Positions 1-8,350 of a stretch of 32,389 nt of DNA are shown here, one piece after another. Origin of the DNA: an unicellular cyanobacterium SU2 (GTDB lineage: Bacteria > Cyanobacteriota > Cyanobacteriia > Cyanobacteriales > Microcystaceae). Under the pieces are notes generated by a model. It saw only the letters and a program-made list of their open reading frames with translations, ran no database searches and was not told the origin of the DNA. A program made the position numbers and the translations under genes. Position 1 is the stretch's first letter, and each line of letters begins with the position of its first letter. Location: positions 1 through 32,389 of the forward strand of contig NEED01000079.1 in assembly GCA_002110465.1 (NCBI GenBank). The letters are read 5' to 3'.

Positions 1-159
1 TCTCTAGGGTATTTGTTAGCCAAAGTTCTACAAATACGCTGCGAACGCCAGTTTGTCTGGAGACATTGAGAAGTTTAGCTACTTCTTAATGCGAATGAAT
101 CCCCAACTATAATCTCCGATTTAGTTGAGGTGCGTTCAAGTAGTATTGTTAATCAACCT

Positions 160-717
160 CTAATCAAAATCACCATCATCACCCCCGTAAAAGTGTATCC
201 GTCCACTTCCTAGATATAAACCGAGGGGATTTTCTCCTTCAGGGTAAGCGGTAACGCCAAATAAATAAATTCCTCCATATTCTGGGTTTCTTTTAGATTT
301 GACTCCCACGGAAAAAGTTGTCCCAGGAGCGACTAAAGTACCTAAGATGATTGTTAGAGTTTGGGTTGCTTCATCCCATTGCGTTTGTTGAACTGTCAAT
401 GCTTTTCCCCGATGATCAGGTGTTCCTTCAAACGCGATCGTTTTATCTAAATAGTATTGGATCTTTTCACTTCCTTGACGTTTTTGAATCGTGACATATC
501 GTAAAGGTTGGCCACTTCGCTCAGGTAAGTCGATTGTATAGTAATAGATTGCCCGTTGAATACGAGTTCCCGCAAATGTCGTCATCACATTTACGAGTTT
601 AGGAGATTGACTAAAGAAGGTTCTTCCATCTTTTAATTTAAGACCTAAAGATGGATTAGCAATAACTGTTAATAAACTCGATAAACCAATCAGGGTTCCT
701 AAAATTATTCTGCTCAT
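160..717 (-). CDS. DUF2808 domain protein, predicted exported
   Basis: Encodes about 185 aa of the cyanobacterial DUF2808 type, a family without a known biochemical function. Residues 1-20 form a hydrophobic signal-like segment (SRIILGTLIGLSSLL) with a likely cleavage site near the first Ala-Asn, so the protein is probably periplasmic or surface-exposed. The remainder is beta-rich, with motifs such as YYYTIDLPE and FSVGVKSKRNPEYGG, and an acidic C-terminus. The open frame extends 14 codons upstream to a TTG, but I chose the ATG at 717 because it begins the signal peptide and is preceded by AAGGTAACA, a plausible ribosome binding site. The upstream minus-strand NifX-like gene ends 35 nt before, so the two may be co-transcribed. 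Family assignment is by recognition of the sequence pattern. Confidence 0.75.
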   Translation of the reverse strand: MSRIILGTLIGLSSLLTVIANPSLGLKLKDGRTFFSQSPKLVNVMTTFAGTRIQRAIYYYTIDLPERSGQPLRYVTIQKRQGSEKIQYYLDKTIAFEGTPDHRGKALTVQQTQWDEATQTLTIILGTLVAPGTTFSVGVKSKRNPEYGGIYLFGVTAYPEGENPLGLYLGSGRIHFYGGDDGDFD

Positions 718-752
718 AAGTGTTACCTTAATACAGCACTTTTTGAAGACAA

Positions 753-1118
753 TTAACAACTTCCATCTTCTTTGTGGGGAGTCGGAGAAACCCTAGGAAT
801 GGTGCCATCAATTACCCCTTTAATAGCTGTTTTCGGGTCAGTTTCGCTAGTAATATAAACGGTGATTCCTCGACGACTCAATCGTTCTGTTAACCCTTCT
901 CCTGCTTCTCCTGTAATCAAAACCATTCCATTTAGTCGGTGAGGAGTAACATCATCAGTGTGGAGATCATGAAAAGTTGGTTCAGTTTCAGGGATTTCTA
1001 ATTTTTCGAGTAAAATCGGTTCTCCTTTTGAATTGGTTTCATACACTAAAAAGTTACGCGCACGACCTGTTTTTCCACCGATTGTGCGAAAGTCTTGACT
1101 GACAATAGCAATTTTCAT
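753..1118 (-). CDS. NifX/NifB-type FeMo-cofactor-binding domain protein
   Basis: 121 aa. It resembles the dinitrogenase iron-molybdenum cofactor domain (NifX/NafY/NifB C-terminal fold): it opens with MKIAIVSQDF, has RTIGGKTGRARNFLVYE early, and a central LNGMVLITGEAGEGL followed by LSRRGITVYITSE, the usual alternating beta-alpha layout. Proteins of this fold bind FeMo-co precursors in nitrogen fixers, but stand-alone copies also occur away from nif genes and their ligand is unknown. No nif gene is present in this window, so a direct role in nitrogenase assembly is not supported here. The ATG at 1118 starts at the conserved MKIA. The DUF2808 gene follows on the same strand after 35 nt. Confidence 0.7.
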   Translation of the reverse strand: MKIAIVSQDFRTIGGKTGRARNFLVYETNSKGEPILLEKLEIPETEPTFHDLHTDDVTPHRLNGMVLITGEAGEGLTERLSRRGITVYITSETDPKTAIKGVIDGTIPRVSPTPHKEDGSC

Positions 1119-1600
1119 TTATTTTTTTTATTCATTGGATAGTATTTAGGATACTAGCATAACAGTCAAGGATTCCCTTTCATTTTTTAATAAATATTTT
1201 AGCTATTTCCAAAGATTACACTGAGTTAAACGGAATTGAATAACGAGAGGCAACAGACAACAAGAATAATTCTTGATTATTCCACAATTTTTCTTTATTT
1301 TTACCATATTTAACATTGAAATTTTTGATAAAACAACTAGATTTTTTAAAAAAAAGTGATGGATAAGAAAGTAATGAGGTGAGAAAAACAAAAACTTTGT
1401 GAAAAATTTTTCCATTACTGAGGAGATTGAAAGTCAAGCTAGATAATTAAAGTCTGGTCATTTTTGTCTTAAAACTGAAAATAGCCAATTTCTAGGACTA
1501 TTATTTATCGTCTGACTTCGGCAATAAAAAGTTTAACACTAATCATGTTTGCAAGTGCCAAGGCATTGATCCCGATTCAGTTGTTTTACAGATTGTTTCA
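1119..1600. other. Intergenic, AT-rich, no convincing gene
   Basis: This space separates the minus-strand NifX-like gene from psb34. Two overlapping minus-strand frames near 1203-1437 have Phe/Lys/Asn-rich translations typical of chance AT-rich reading, with no recognisable domain. I see no RNA gene or repeat here; the psb34 promoter lies just beyond its right end. Confidence 0.5.
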
Positions 1601-1609
1601 ATAAACCCC

Positions 1610-1639
1610 TTGCTTTGTCAAGGTTCATTGTACTATATT
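1610..1639 (+). promoter_or_regulatory. Candidate sigma70-type promoter of psb34
   Basis: TTGCTT at 1610-1615 and TATATT at 1634-1639 are separated by 18 nt, about 45 nt upstream of the psb34 start. A ribosome binding site AGAGGA is visible at 1671-1676. Read by eye; no transcription start evidence. Confidence 0.45.
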
Positions 1640-1684
1640 AAGAAAGATAACTAAATTTAAAAAGTGTTTTAGAGGATTTCTTTT

Positions 1685-1873
1685 ATGCCTTATACAACTG
1701 AAGAAGGTGGACGGCTTAACAATTTTGCGGCAGAACCCAAAGTTTATCAAGCTGAACCTCCTACTAAGTCAGAACAACGTAACTACATTATTTTAGGTAT
1801 TGGCGCATTGTTATTGGTAGGTGGTTTATTCACAGTTGCTATTTACGCTTCTTCTACTGCAGGAGTTAGCTAG
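1685..1873 (+). CDS. psb34: Psb34 (Ssl1498-like) photosystem II assembly protein
   Basis: 62 aa, the usual size for the Ssl1498/Psb34 family, which is related to the high-light-inducible protein relatives. The N-terminus MPYTTEEGGRLNNFA and the segment PPTKSEQRNY are characteristic. A single membrane helix follows at about residues 34-56 (YIILGIGALLLVGGLFTVAI). In Synechocystis Psb34 attaches to photosystem II assembly intermediates around CP47 during late assembly; it acts in the thylakoid membrane. The ATG is preceded by AGAGGA and by a good candidate promoter, and the gene is probably monocistronic because a hairpin terminator lies 30 nt beyond its stop. Confidence 0.88.
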   Translation: MPYTTEEGGRLNNFAAEPKVYQAEPPTKSEQRNYIILGIGALLLVGGLFTVAIYASSTAGVS

Positions 1874-1903
1874 GAAATCCTAGTAAAAATTTATTAATAG
1901 TGT

Positions 1904-1933
1904 AGAGGCGTTGCTAATATTAACAACGTCTCT
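1904..1933. terminator. Bidirectional hairpin terminator between psb34 and DUF58 gene
   Basis: AGAGGCGTTG (1904-1913) pairs with CAACGTCTCT (1924-1933) around a 10-nt loop, with one G-U type pair. It sits between two convergent stop codons. On the minus strand the hairpin is followed by a T-containing stretch (AAATTTTT), on the plus strand by a weaker CTTAATTT. Confidence 0.6.
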
Positions 1934-1934
1934 C

Positions 1935-3095
1935 TTAATTTGAGCGTAAAGGTTTTTGTAGCTGAAGCGGTAAAGGTTGATTGGTATCAATGACTAACCC
2001 AGGAACTTGAGGATTAAGTGGCAATGTTTGGTCTATGGTTTCCTTGGTGGAAAAAAATACCCAACGACTGCCTAGAGACAGAGATTTTAGGGTGGCGGGG
2101 TTTTGGGTTAACCAAATAGCAGGTAAGGTAGGAAAGAGCAAATTACTCTCTTGTTCTTGAAATTCGATAGCTGCTAAGGTTTCTAATACTTGACGGTTTC
2201 CATGAATTACCCCTGTTCGGGCTGTCCAAAGTTTAACATTAAGTTGACAGCGCATAGCATAAAAGTAGAGTGAGGCAGCAGCAATAACTGCCAGTTCAAA
2301 ATTCTCCTCGTGCCAAGGAGACGCACTATCGAGACAGATGAGAATATCTTCCCCTCCCGTGATCACCTCCAATTCCCTAACTTTAAATTCATCAAACCGC
2401 GCACTTGTACGCCAATGGATCAACCGCATTGGATCACCGTGACGGTAGGGACGGAGGGTTTTTGTCACCCCTTCATGGGACGCTTGATAACGGCGATCGC
2501 TGTGCATTTTATCGCTGTCTTGATGACCAATGCTATCGACTAAAGGACATTGAGTTAGGGATAAAATTTGAGGATAAACAATGGCTTTGGTGGGTACTTC
2601 CTGACAACGGCTACACCAAAAAAGTCCTAGGGGAGTTCCTGTGGTAATTTGGATTTCCTGCCAATGATAGACTCCTCGTTTTTGGGTTGGGAGATAATAA
2701 GTCCATTGATATTCCCCACGGGGAGGAATCACTTCAATAGCTGTTTTGATGGGTTTTTCCAAGACACGGGGGACGAGATCCCAGACTTCTAATAAAGTTT
2801 TGGGGGCTTTCTGGGCATTTTCAATGATCACTTTGATGGTCAAATCTTCCCCTGCACTCACAGGGGCAATGGGTAGGCGACGCGCTTTGAGATGACGTTG
2901 CGATCGCATAGGAAGTATTGCTCCTAACCCTAATAAGGCGATAATGGTTCCACTGAGAACATATAACCATCCTGCCATCGTATTAGTTGCTGCTCCAAAG
3001 AAGCAAACAGCAATTCCCCCGATTAACCAACCACTAAATGCTGGAGTTGCCCAGTGGGTTTCTAACCATTGAGTCACAGAAGACGAACTTTTCAT
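1935..3095 (-). CDS. DUF58 domain membrane protein
   Basis: About 386 aa. Two hydrophobic helices near residues 18-60 anchor an ordered soluble part. The DUF58 hallmark is seen at about residues 212-232: TLRPYRHGDPMRLIHWR followed by TSAR and KVRELE. The C-terminal region (ILICLDSASPWHEENFELAV) resembles a VWA-like fold. DUF58 proteins are usually encoded next to MoxR AAA ATPases and transglutaminase genes and are thought to act in assembly or maturation of envelope complexes; no moxR is adjacent here. The longest frame begins at a TTG at 3116, but a TATATT box lies just upstream of it, which would put the transcript start near that TTG, so the ATG at 3095 is preferred. It is divergent from sbcD. 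Confidence 0.75.
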   Translation of the reverse strand: MKSSSSVTQWLETHWATPAFSGWLIGGIAVCFFGAATNTMAGWLYVLSGTIIALLGLGAILPMRSQRHLKARRLPIAPVSAGEDLTIKVIIENAQKAPKTLLEVWDLVPRVLEKPIKTAIEVIPPRGEYQWTYYLPTQKRGVYHWQEIQITTGTPLGLFWCSRCQEVPTKAIVYPQILSLTQCPLVDSIGHQDSDKMHSDRRYQASHEGVTKTLRPYRHGDPMRLIHWRTSARFDEFKVRELEVITGGEDILICLDSASPWHEENFELAVIAAASLYFYAMRCQLNVKLWTARTGVIHGNRQVLETLAAIEFQEQESNLLFPTLPAIWLTQNPATLKSLSLGSRWVFFSTKETIDQTLPLNPQVPGLVIDTNQPLPLQLQKPLRSN

Positions 3096-3170
3096 GAGTG
3101 AAGAATAGATGCTCAAGCTTCTAATATAGTAGCAATAGTTAGGAGGTTTTTAGATTTAAAATTGTAGATT

Positions 3171-4445
3171 ATGATCAAAATTCTTCATCTGTCTGACATC
3201 CATCTCGGTAGTGGTTTTACTCATGGTCGTATCAATCCTAAAACGGGTTTAAATACCCGCCTTGAAGATTTTATCAAGATGTTAAGTTTATGTATTGATC
3301 GGGCAGTTACCCAAGAGATTGATCTAGTGTTATTTGGGGGGGATGCGTTTCCTGATGCTACGCCGCCTCCCTATGTTCAAGAAGCTTTTGCTTGTCAATT
3401 TCGTCGTTTAGCTGATGCTAATATCCCTACAGTATTGTTAGTCGGAAATCATGATCAACATTCTCAAGGGGATGGGGGTGCAAGTCTTTGTATTTACCGC
3501 ACATTGGCAGTTCCAGGGTTTATTGTAGGAGACAGTCTTAAAACCCATACAATCTCTACTAATAATGGTGAAATTCAAGTTATAACGTTGCCTTGGTTAA
3601 CCCGTTCAACCCTTTTAACTCGTCGTAAAACTGATAGCTTATCCTTTGAAGAAGTTCAACGTTTATTAATTGAAAGTTTGACCCTAGCTTTAGAAGGAGA
3701 AATTCGTCAACTTGATCCCACAATACCAACTATTTTACTAGGTCATTTAATGGCAGATAGGGCTAACTTCGGAGCCGAAAAATTTCTAGCTGTTGGCAAA
3801 GGATTTACCATCCCAATGTCTTTATTAATTCGTCCTGAATTTGATTATGTTGCCCTCGGTCATGTTCATAAACATCAAAACCTAAATCCATCTAATAATC
3901 CCCCAGTTGTTTATCCAGGAAGTATTGAAAGGGTAGATTTTAGTGAAGAGAAAGAAGAAAAAGGATATATTTTTTTAGAAATTGATAAAGGGCTGGTTAA
4001 TTGGCAGTTTAATCCATTACCGGCTCGTTCCTTTTGTACTATTAATATTAATGTAGCTGAAAAATCTGACCCGCAGAAAGCAATTCTTAAAGCCATTGAC
4101 GAAAAACTTAGTAAAGATGCCGTTGTTCGATTAATTTATAAAATTCGGTCTGAACAGTTAGAATTAATCAATACAGGAGAAATTCATGAAGCATTAAAAG
4201 CGGCTCATAGTTATACAATTAGACCTGAGTTATTGAGTCAATTGTCTCGTCCTCGCTTGCCAGAATTAGGAGTCGGAAATAGTTTAGATCCTCTGTCGGC
4301 ATTACAAGCTTATCTTGATAATAAAGAAGATCTAACAGATATCGTTAAAGATATGTTAGAAGCGGCGGAACTTTTACTCAATAAAGATGATTCTAATTTA
4401 GATTTATCAGTTAAACAAGAAGTCTTACCATTAGAAAATTTATAA
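3171..4445 (+). CDS. sbcD: SbcD/Mre11-type metallophosphoesterase (DNA repair nuclease subunit)
   Basis: 424 aa calcineurin-like phosphoesterase. The two-metal motifs are in order: D9-I-H11 (LSDIHLG), GGD58, VGNHD95, GHLMAD near residue 190-200, and GHVH at 230-233. This is the pattern of SbcD/Mre11, the nuclease that with the ATPase SbcC processes hairpins and DNA ends during repair. After the catalytic domain there is a capping region to about residue 340 and an acidic, less conserved tail. Length matches cyanobacterial SbcD-like proteins. No sbcC is adjacent, so the partner, if any, lies elsewhere. The ATG at 3171 starts directly at the conserved MIKILHLSDIH. The divergent DUF58 gene begins 75 nt upstream. 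Confidence 0.85.
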   Translation: MIKILHLSDIHLGSGFTHGRINPKTGLNTRLEDFIKMLSLCIDRAVTQEIDLVLFGGDAFPDATPPPYVQEAFACQFRRLADANIPTVLLVGNHDQHSQGDGGASLCIYRTLAVPGFIVGDSLKTHTISTNNGEIQVITLPWLTRSTLLTRRKTDSLSFEEVQRLLIESLTLALEGEIRQLDPTIPTILLGHLMADRANFGAEKFLAVGKGFTIPMSLLIRPEFDYVALGHVHKHQNLNPSNNPPVVYPGSIERVDFSEEKEEKGYIFLEIDKGLVNWQFNPLPARSFCTININVAEKSDPQKAILKAIDEKLSKDAVVRLIYKIRSEQLELINTGEIHEALKAAHSYTIRPELLSQLSRPRLPELGVGNSLDPLSALQAYLDNKEDLTDIVKDMLEAAELLLNKDDSNLDLSVKQEVLPLENL

Positions 4446-4690
4446 CCAATCAACCAGATTGAATAATTAGTTGATAATTAATAGACAAGTTGCCCGTTGC
4501 CTTTAAGATGAAATTCAATCAAATTTCTCACTCAAAAACTTAGCCCATTAATTAGCAATTTGAGTTTAACCAACTATCCTGGATAATATGGCAGTCGCCA
4601 AAATGATTAAGACATTTTCCTCTTCGGGAGTTTCGGAGTTCCCCGTTCCCAAAATGGTATGATTTAAGGGGACTTTGATAGCCACTCACT

Positions 4691-5812
4691 ATGTCAGACT
4701 CTTTAGTTTCCCTTTATCTTGTCACCTCTGATAACCCTTGTCCTGACTGTGTTTCCTTACAGTGGGGAATCTTATCGAAAACGGAGCCAATCATCATCGG
4801 TGATCAGTTACCTTTCGTGTTACTAATGCGCTTTAAGGAACAGGAAAAATCTCTCCTCAACGGTCACCTCAAGTTTGGCATCAAAGGTGCTATCTTAACC
4901 GTGCAACTTGAAGATGGAGAAATTATTGAGCCTCTGTCTTCTCTGGATAATTTGGGTCAACTTCAAACCCATTCTCCAAGTCTTGCGATTTGGCAATTAA
5001 TTTCCCCAACAGGGGTCTCTATTTTGCAAACCGAGTCTACTTTCTCCCCATTAGCGGTTTTTAAACCTTTTAACGCTTCTATTTGTCTAACAATTACCTT
5101 AACCATTACGCCCTCAGATCTCTCGATTACCAATGCAGAGGGCTTGTGGCGACACGATATTCACCCTAATCAACACGCTATTCTAGATCGGGTTTTAGCT
5201 TGGTTTTTATATAAAAATCGATTATCCAACTATCTTTGTCGAATCAAGTTAACGTCAGACCAAAATCGGGATATCATTCGAGAAAATAAACCCAGGGGGG
5301 AAATTGATCCCCAAGCCTTAGCACAACTTCATCAGTTGCTTAATCGTTTTGACACGGCTGATACCCAGGATTTATTAGAATTAACAGCTTTAGGAAATTT
5401 AGATCCTTTGAAAGATTTAGCAGGAGGTAATTTTCTGGCGGGTGAATTAAGTGGAGTTGCTTTAAGTGGGGCTATTCTGTCTCGAACCAATTTTCGGGGA
5501 GCTAATTTAACAGATGCAGATTTGAGTGAAGCTCTCTTGAATTATTCTAGATTTAGTGGGGCAGATTTGAGTGGCTCTCTTTTAGGAAATGCTCAATTAG
5601 TTGGAGTAGATTTCTATCGTGCTAGTTTAGCTCTAGCTAATTTGATTGGGGCTAACTTAACCGGCGCCAACTTACAAGAAGCGAATTTAAGTCAAACCAA
5701 TTTTTCAGGGGCGACAGTAACAGGGGCTAAATTTGGTCAAAATCTAGGGATGACCGAGAAAATGAAGGCTAGTTTGGCGCAAAAAGGAGCGATTTTTCTA
5801 GATAATTGTTAA
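4691..5812 (+). CDS. Pentapeptide-repeat protein
   Basis: 373 aa. The N-terminal ~240 residues form a domain I do not recognise. Residues about 245-350 are a run of pentapeptide repeats of the A(D/N)LxX type (for example GANLTDADLSEALL, GANLTGANLQEANLS), which fold into a right-handed quadrilateral beta helix. The protein ends with a short helix-like tail, MTEKMKASLAQKGAIF, that is common after such repeats in cyanobacteria. No signal peptide or membrane segment is visible, so it is probably cytoplasmic. Function unknown; pentapeptide proteins range from DNA-mimic gyrase protectors to structural adaptors. It lies 38 nt upstream of lpxD on the same strand and may be co-transcribed with it. Confidence 0.8.
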   Translation: MSDSLVSLYLVTSDNPCPDCVSLQWGILSKTEPIIIGDQLPFVLLMRFKEQEKSLLNGHLKFGIKGAILTVQLEDGEIIEPLSSLDNLGQLQTHSPSLAIWQLISPTGVSILQTESTFSPLAVFKPFNASICLTITLTITPSDLSITNAEGLWRHDIHPNQHAILDRVLAWFLYKNRLSNYLCRIKLTSDQNRDIIRENKPRGEIDPQALAQLHQLLNRFDTADTQDLLELTALGNLDPLKDLAGGNFLAGELSGVALSGAILSRTNFRGANLTDADLSEALLNYSRFSGADLSGSLLGNAQLVGVDFYRASLALANLIGANLTGANLQEANLSQTNFSGATVTGAKFGQNLGMTEKMKASLAQKGAIFLDNC

Positions 5813-5850
5813 AGAATGTTAGATTGTCTCATTGAAAAAATTATCTCACC

Positions 5851-6897
5851 ATGAAAATTAGTGAAATTATCGAAAAACTTAGGTCATTAGTTGCCGATTC
5901 TAGCTTAACTAACTCTCCTGATAACAATCCCCCTATTACTGGACTGGCTCCTGTTGATGAAGCCGTAACGGGACAACTCAGCTATATTGAAGGGGATAAA
6001 TTTGCGGCAATGGTTCACAAAACGGCTGCCAGTGCCTTGATTTTGCCCCTTGATGAAGTATTACAGCGTCAAGCCGCCGAAAAAGGAATTGCTTGGATAG
6101 CCACCCCACAACCCCGTTTAATGTTCGCTCAGGCGATTAATCTGTTTTATCAGCCTTTTCATCCTGCCCCTGGTATCCATGCAACGGCTGTTATTGACTC
6201 TGACGTGGAACTGGGAAAAGATATCTATGTTGGTCCTCATGTCGTCATTGAAAAAGGAGTGACTGTAGGAGATAACGCTTGCATTCATGCCAATGTAGTA
6301 ATTTATCCAGGGGTTTCCATCGGCGATCGCACCATTCTCCATGCTAACTGTACCATCCACGAAAGAACTAAAATCGGTTCTGATTGCGTTATTCATAGCG
6401 GTGCAGCGATCGGTTCTGAAGGGTTTGGATTTGTTCCTATTCCCGAAGGCTGGTTTAAAATGGAACAGTCAGGGTATGTGGTTCTTGATGATGGGGTAGA
6501 AATTGGGTGTAATAGTGCGGTTGATCGCCCTGCGGTAGGAACCACTCGGATTGGTCGCAATACCAAGCTGGATAATTTAGTTCATGTTGCCCATAGTTGC
6601 CAAATTGGGGAGAATTGTGCTTTAGCGGGTCAAGTTGGCTTAGCAGGGGGCGTAAAAGTAGGAAATCGCGTTATTTTAGCGGGACAGGTAGGAGTTGCTA
6701 ACCAGGCTAACATCGGAGATGGAGTGATTGCCACAGCCCAGACAGGAATTCCTAATGATATCGCCTCAGGAGAAATTGTGTCTAGTAGTCCGGCAGTTCC
6801 TAACAAACTATATCTCAAAGTTTCTGCTATTTATAAACGCCTTCCTGAGATGTATCAGACCCTAAAACGTTTGCAAAAAAAGATTGAAGGGAATTAA
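5851..6897 (+). CDS. lpxD: LpxD, UDP-3-O-acylglucosamine N-acyltransferase
   Basis: 348 aa. Catalyses N-acylation of UDP-3-O-acyl-glucosamine, the third committed step of lipid A biosynthesis, in the cytoplasm. Residues 1-100 are the uridine-binding N-terminal domain; from about 105 to 310 there are hexapeptide repeats of a left-handed beta helix (for example [16 protein letters not shown]). The active-site histidine motif [10 protein letters not shown] is present with His248 at the catalytic position, followed by [12 protein letters not shown]. The C-terminal helix ([17 protein letters not shown]) is typical. Length fits the family. Other lpx genes are not in this window, as is usual when lpxD is unlinked from lpxA/C in cyanobacteria. 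Confidence 0.92.
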   Translation: MKISEIIEKLRSLVADSSLTNSPDNNPPITGLAPVDEAVTGQLSYIEGDKFAAMVHKTAASALILPLDEVLQRQAAEKGIAWIATPQPRLMFAQAINLFYQPFHPAPGIHATAVIDSDVELGKDIYVGPHVVIEKGVTVGDNACIHANVVIYPGVSIGDRTILHANCTIHERTKIGSDCVIHSGAAIGSEGFGFVPIPEGWFKMEQSGYVVLDDGVEIGCNSAVDRPAVGTTRIGRNTKLDNLVHVAHSCQIGENCALAGQVGLAGGVKVGNRVILAGQVGVANQANIGDGVIATAQTGIPNDIASGEIVSSSPAVPNKLYLKVSAIYKRLPEMYQTLKRLQKKIEGN

Positions 6898-6985
6898 GTT
6901 TGTCAAATAGGTGGGCAAAAATAAATACAAATTATTGTAATCTTTGTTAATAGATAGCTGCTTGTTCTCTTACTACATAGATACA

Positions 6986-7723
6986 CTAGGAATTATTAGT
7001 GAATACTTCGAGAGTAAAATGAGTGAACCCAGAAGGAGCAAAAAATCTAATTCCCCGTTGCAAAATACTAGAATTGATTAGCCAATCTGTCGCCAAAAAA
7101 AATGTTTTTTCCGGTTCTAGTTGCCGAGGACCTGTAACTGAAAGACCATCATTCAAATGCCAGGTTAAATAATTTTCTGCTAAATCTTCTAATCCCTTCC
7201 ATGAAGTAGGTACTGAGGAAGACACAACATAATCTGGTGTCATACTTTTCGCTGTTCCCGTCCAACCCTCACAGATAGCTTGAGTGAGTGAATTATCAGC
7301 CTGAATTTCTGATAAATTGTCTAAGTATTCAGAAATTACAGTCATTCGTTCTATTTTTTTGTGTTCATTATAGATTAATGCTAGACTAACCCGTCTATTT
7401 TCATATCTAAATCCTGTCTCGAAACCAAAACTCTTTTCTAATTCGACTTGTTGAGAACCCCAAGAAAAACTATTATCTAAAAATAAACATGACATAATAG
7501 GCTTATTATAGGGTCCGAAAGTTTTAGTCTCTTTTTTCCCATCGTTATAAGTATAATGATTCTGGTGTTTAATTTGACTGCCATCTTCCTTAACTTGAAA
7601 ACTTCTAATACATTGAAAAGATTCAATTATCTTTCCTGAAGAAGAATATTTATTCCAAGTTCCGTGCCAGTTACCTACATGATATTCACAAAAGTTTTGC
7701 CAATTTTGAAGTTGTGGATTCAT
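6986..7723 (-). CDS. DUF3598 family protein
   Basis: 245 aa. The N-terminus (LQNWQNFCEYHVGNWHGTW) is the hallmark of the cyanobacterial/plastid DUF3598 family, a lipocalin-like beta barrel distantly similar to CpcS/CpeS-type bilin lyases. Seen further on are KTFGPYNKPIMSCLFLD and the C-terminal RGIRFFAPSGFTHFTLEVF. No enzymatic residue can be assigned and the function of the family is unknown; binding of a hydrophobic ligand is a fold-based inference. The ATG at 7723 starts immediately at the conserved region. It converges with lpxD. The upstream minus-strand neighbour, the LRAT-like gene, ends 134 nt before. Confidence 0.7.
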   Translation of the reverse strand: MNPQLQNWQNFCEYHVGNWHGTWNKYSSSGKIIESFQCIRSFQVKEDGSQIKHQNHYTYNDGKKETKTFGPYNKPIMSCLFLDNSFSWGSQQVELEKSFGFETGFRYENRRVSLALIYNEHKKIERMTVISEYLDNLSEIQADNSLTQAICEGWTGTAKSMTPDYVVSSSVPTSWKGLEDLAENYLTWHLNDGLSVTGPRQLEPEKTFFLATDWLINSSILQRGIRFFAPSGFTHFTLEVFTNNS

Positions 7724-7857
7724 CGGTGATTAAAAATTAATATACTGAGATATTTTAGCATAGGTAGGATGACTATAGGAAATGTATTATTAATCGACTT
7801 AATAAACAGATAAAAATATTTATTCATCAATCAAAGTAAAATCTACACATACCTCTT

Positions 7858-8214
7858 TTAGATACTGCCTCTAAACAAAATATTTAAAACAGGCTGAAAT
7901 ACTTGAATAATTTTTGCTCCAACGTTGGTTACAGAGACTTCTTGAGTTTGACCAGAATAACATTTTCCAGTCATAACATACCAAGCAAACATTTCACAGT
8001 TATTACTATGAATATTATAGGTTCCAAACTTATCAGGATAATTTTTTGCTCTATCTTCTTGTTCAGGGTTTAATTGAACGCCATTCCCTTTATACTCAAT
8101 ACCTTTGGGTCCCCATCCAATAGAATTTTCAAAAGTTCCATCCGAGGATAGAAAATAGTGTCGAGCAATACCACCAGTTGTTTCAATGGGAATACAATAA
8201 ATTGATGTAGCCAT
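7858..8214 (-). CDS. Small LRAT/NlpC-P60-like protein
   Basis: 118 aa. The segment RAKNYPDKFG...HSNNCEMFAWYVMTGK resembles the C-terminal half of LRAT-type permuted papain-fold proteins, whose catalytic Cys sits in an NNCEHF motif; here Cys73 is retained and the following His is Met. An N-terminal His19 (ARHYFLSSDGTF) could be the first catalytic His, but the second expected His appears as Asn30. Such proteins in bacteria are acyltransferases or peptidases; activity here is doubtful. A longer frame starts at a TTG (8244), but I prefer the ATG at 8214 (MATSIYCIP), which begins the first beta strand. No clear ribosome binding site is seen for either. Assignment is inference from motif shape. 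Confidence 0.5.
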   Translation of the reverse strand: MATSIYCIPIETTGGIARHYFLSSDGTFENSIGWGPKGIEYKGNGVQLNPEQEDRAKNYPDKFGTYNIHSNNCEMFAWYVMTGKCYSGQTQEVSVTNVGAKIIQVFQPVLNILFRGSI

Positions 8215-8350
8215 AGAAGTTTTCTTGTTTAATATCCAATTCAAAAAACAATAGATAACTCAAAACTACAAAACAGAAGATAATTTGTCAAGTAGATTCA
8301 AAAACTTACGTCTATACTCGGTATAACTGAGATAATTAATTTAATTTCCT

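Noticed and set aside
753-1118. NifX-like gene as sign of a nif cluster
   Set aside because: No other nif gene in this window; such domains occur alone in many genomes.
1203-1437. Two minus-strand frames of 70 and 73 codons
   Set aside because: Overlapping, very rich in Phe, Lys and Asn, no domain, in AT-rich spacer DNA; expected by chance.
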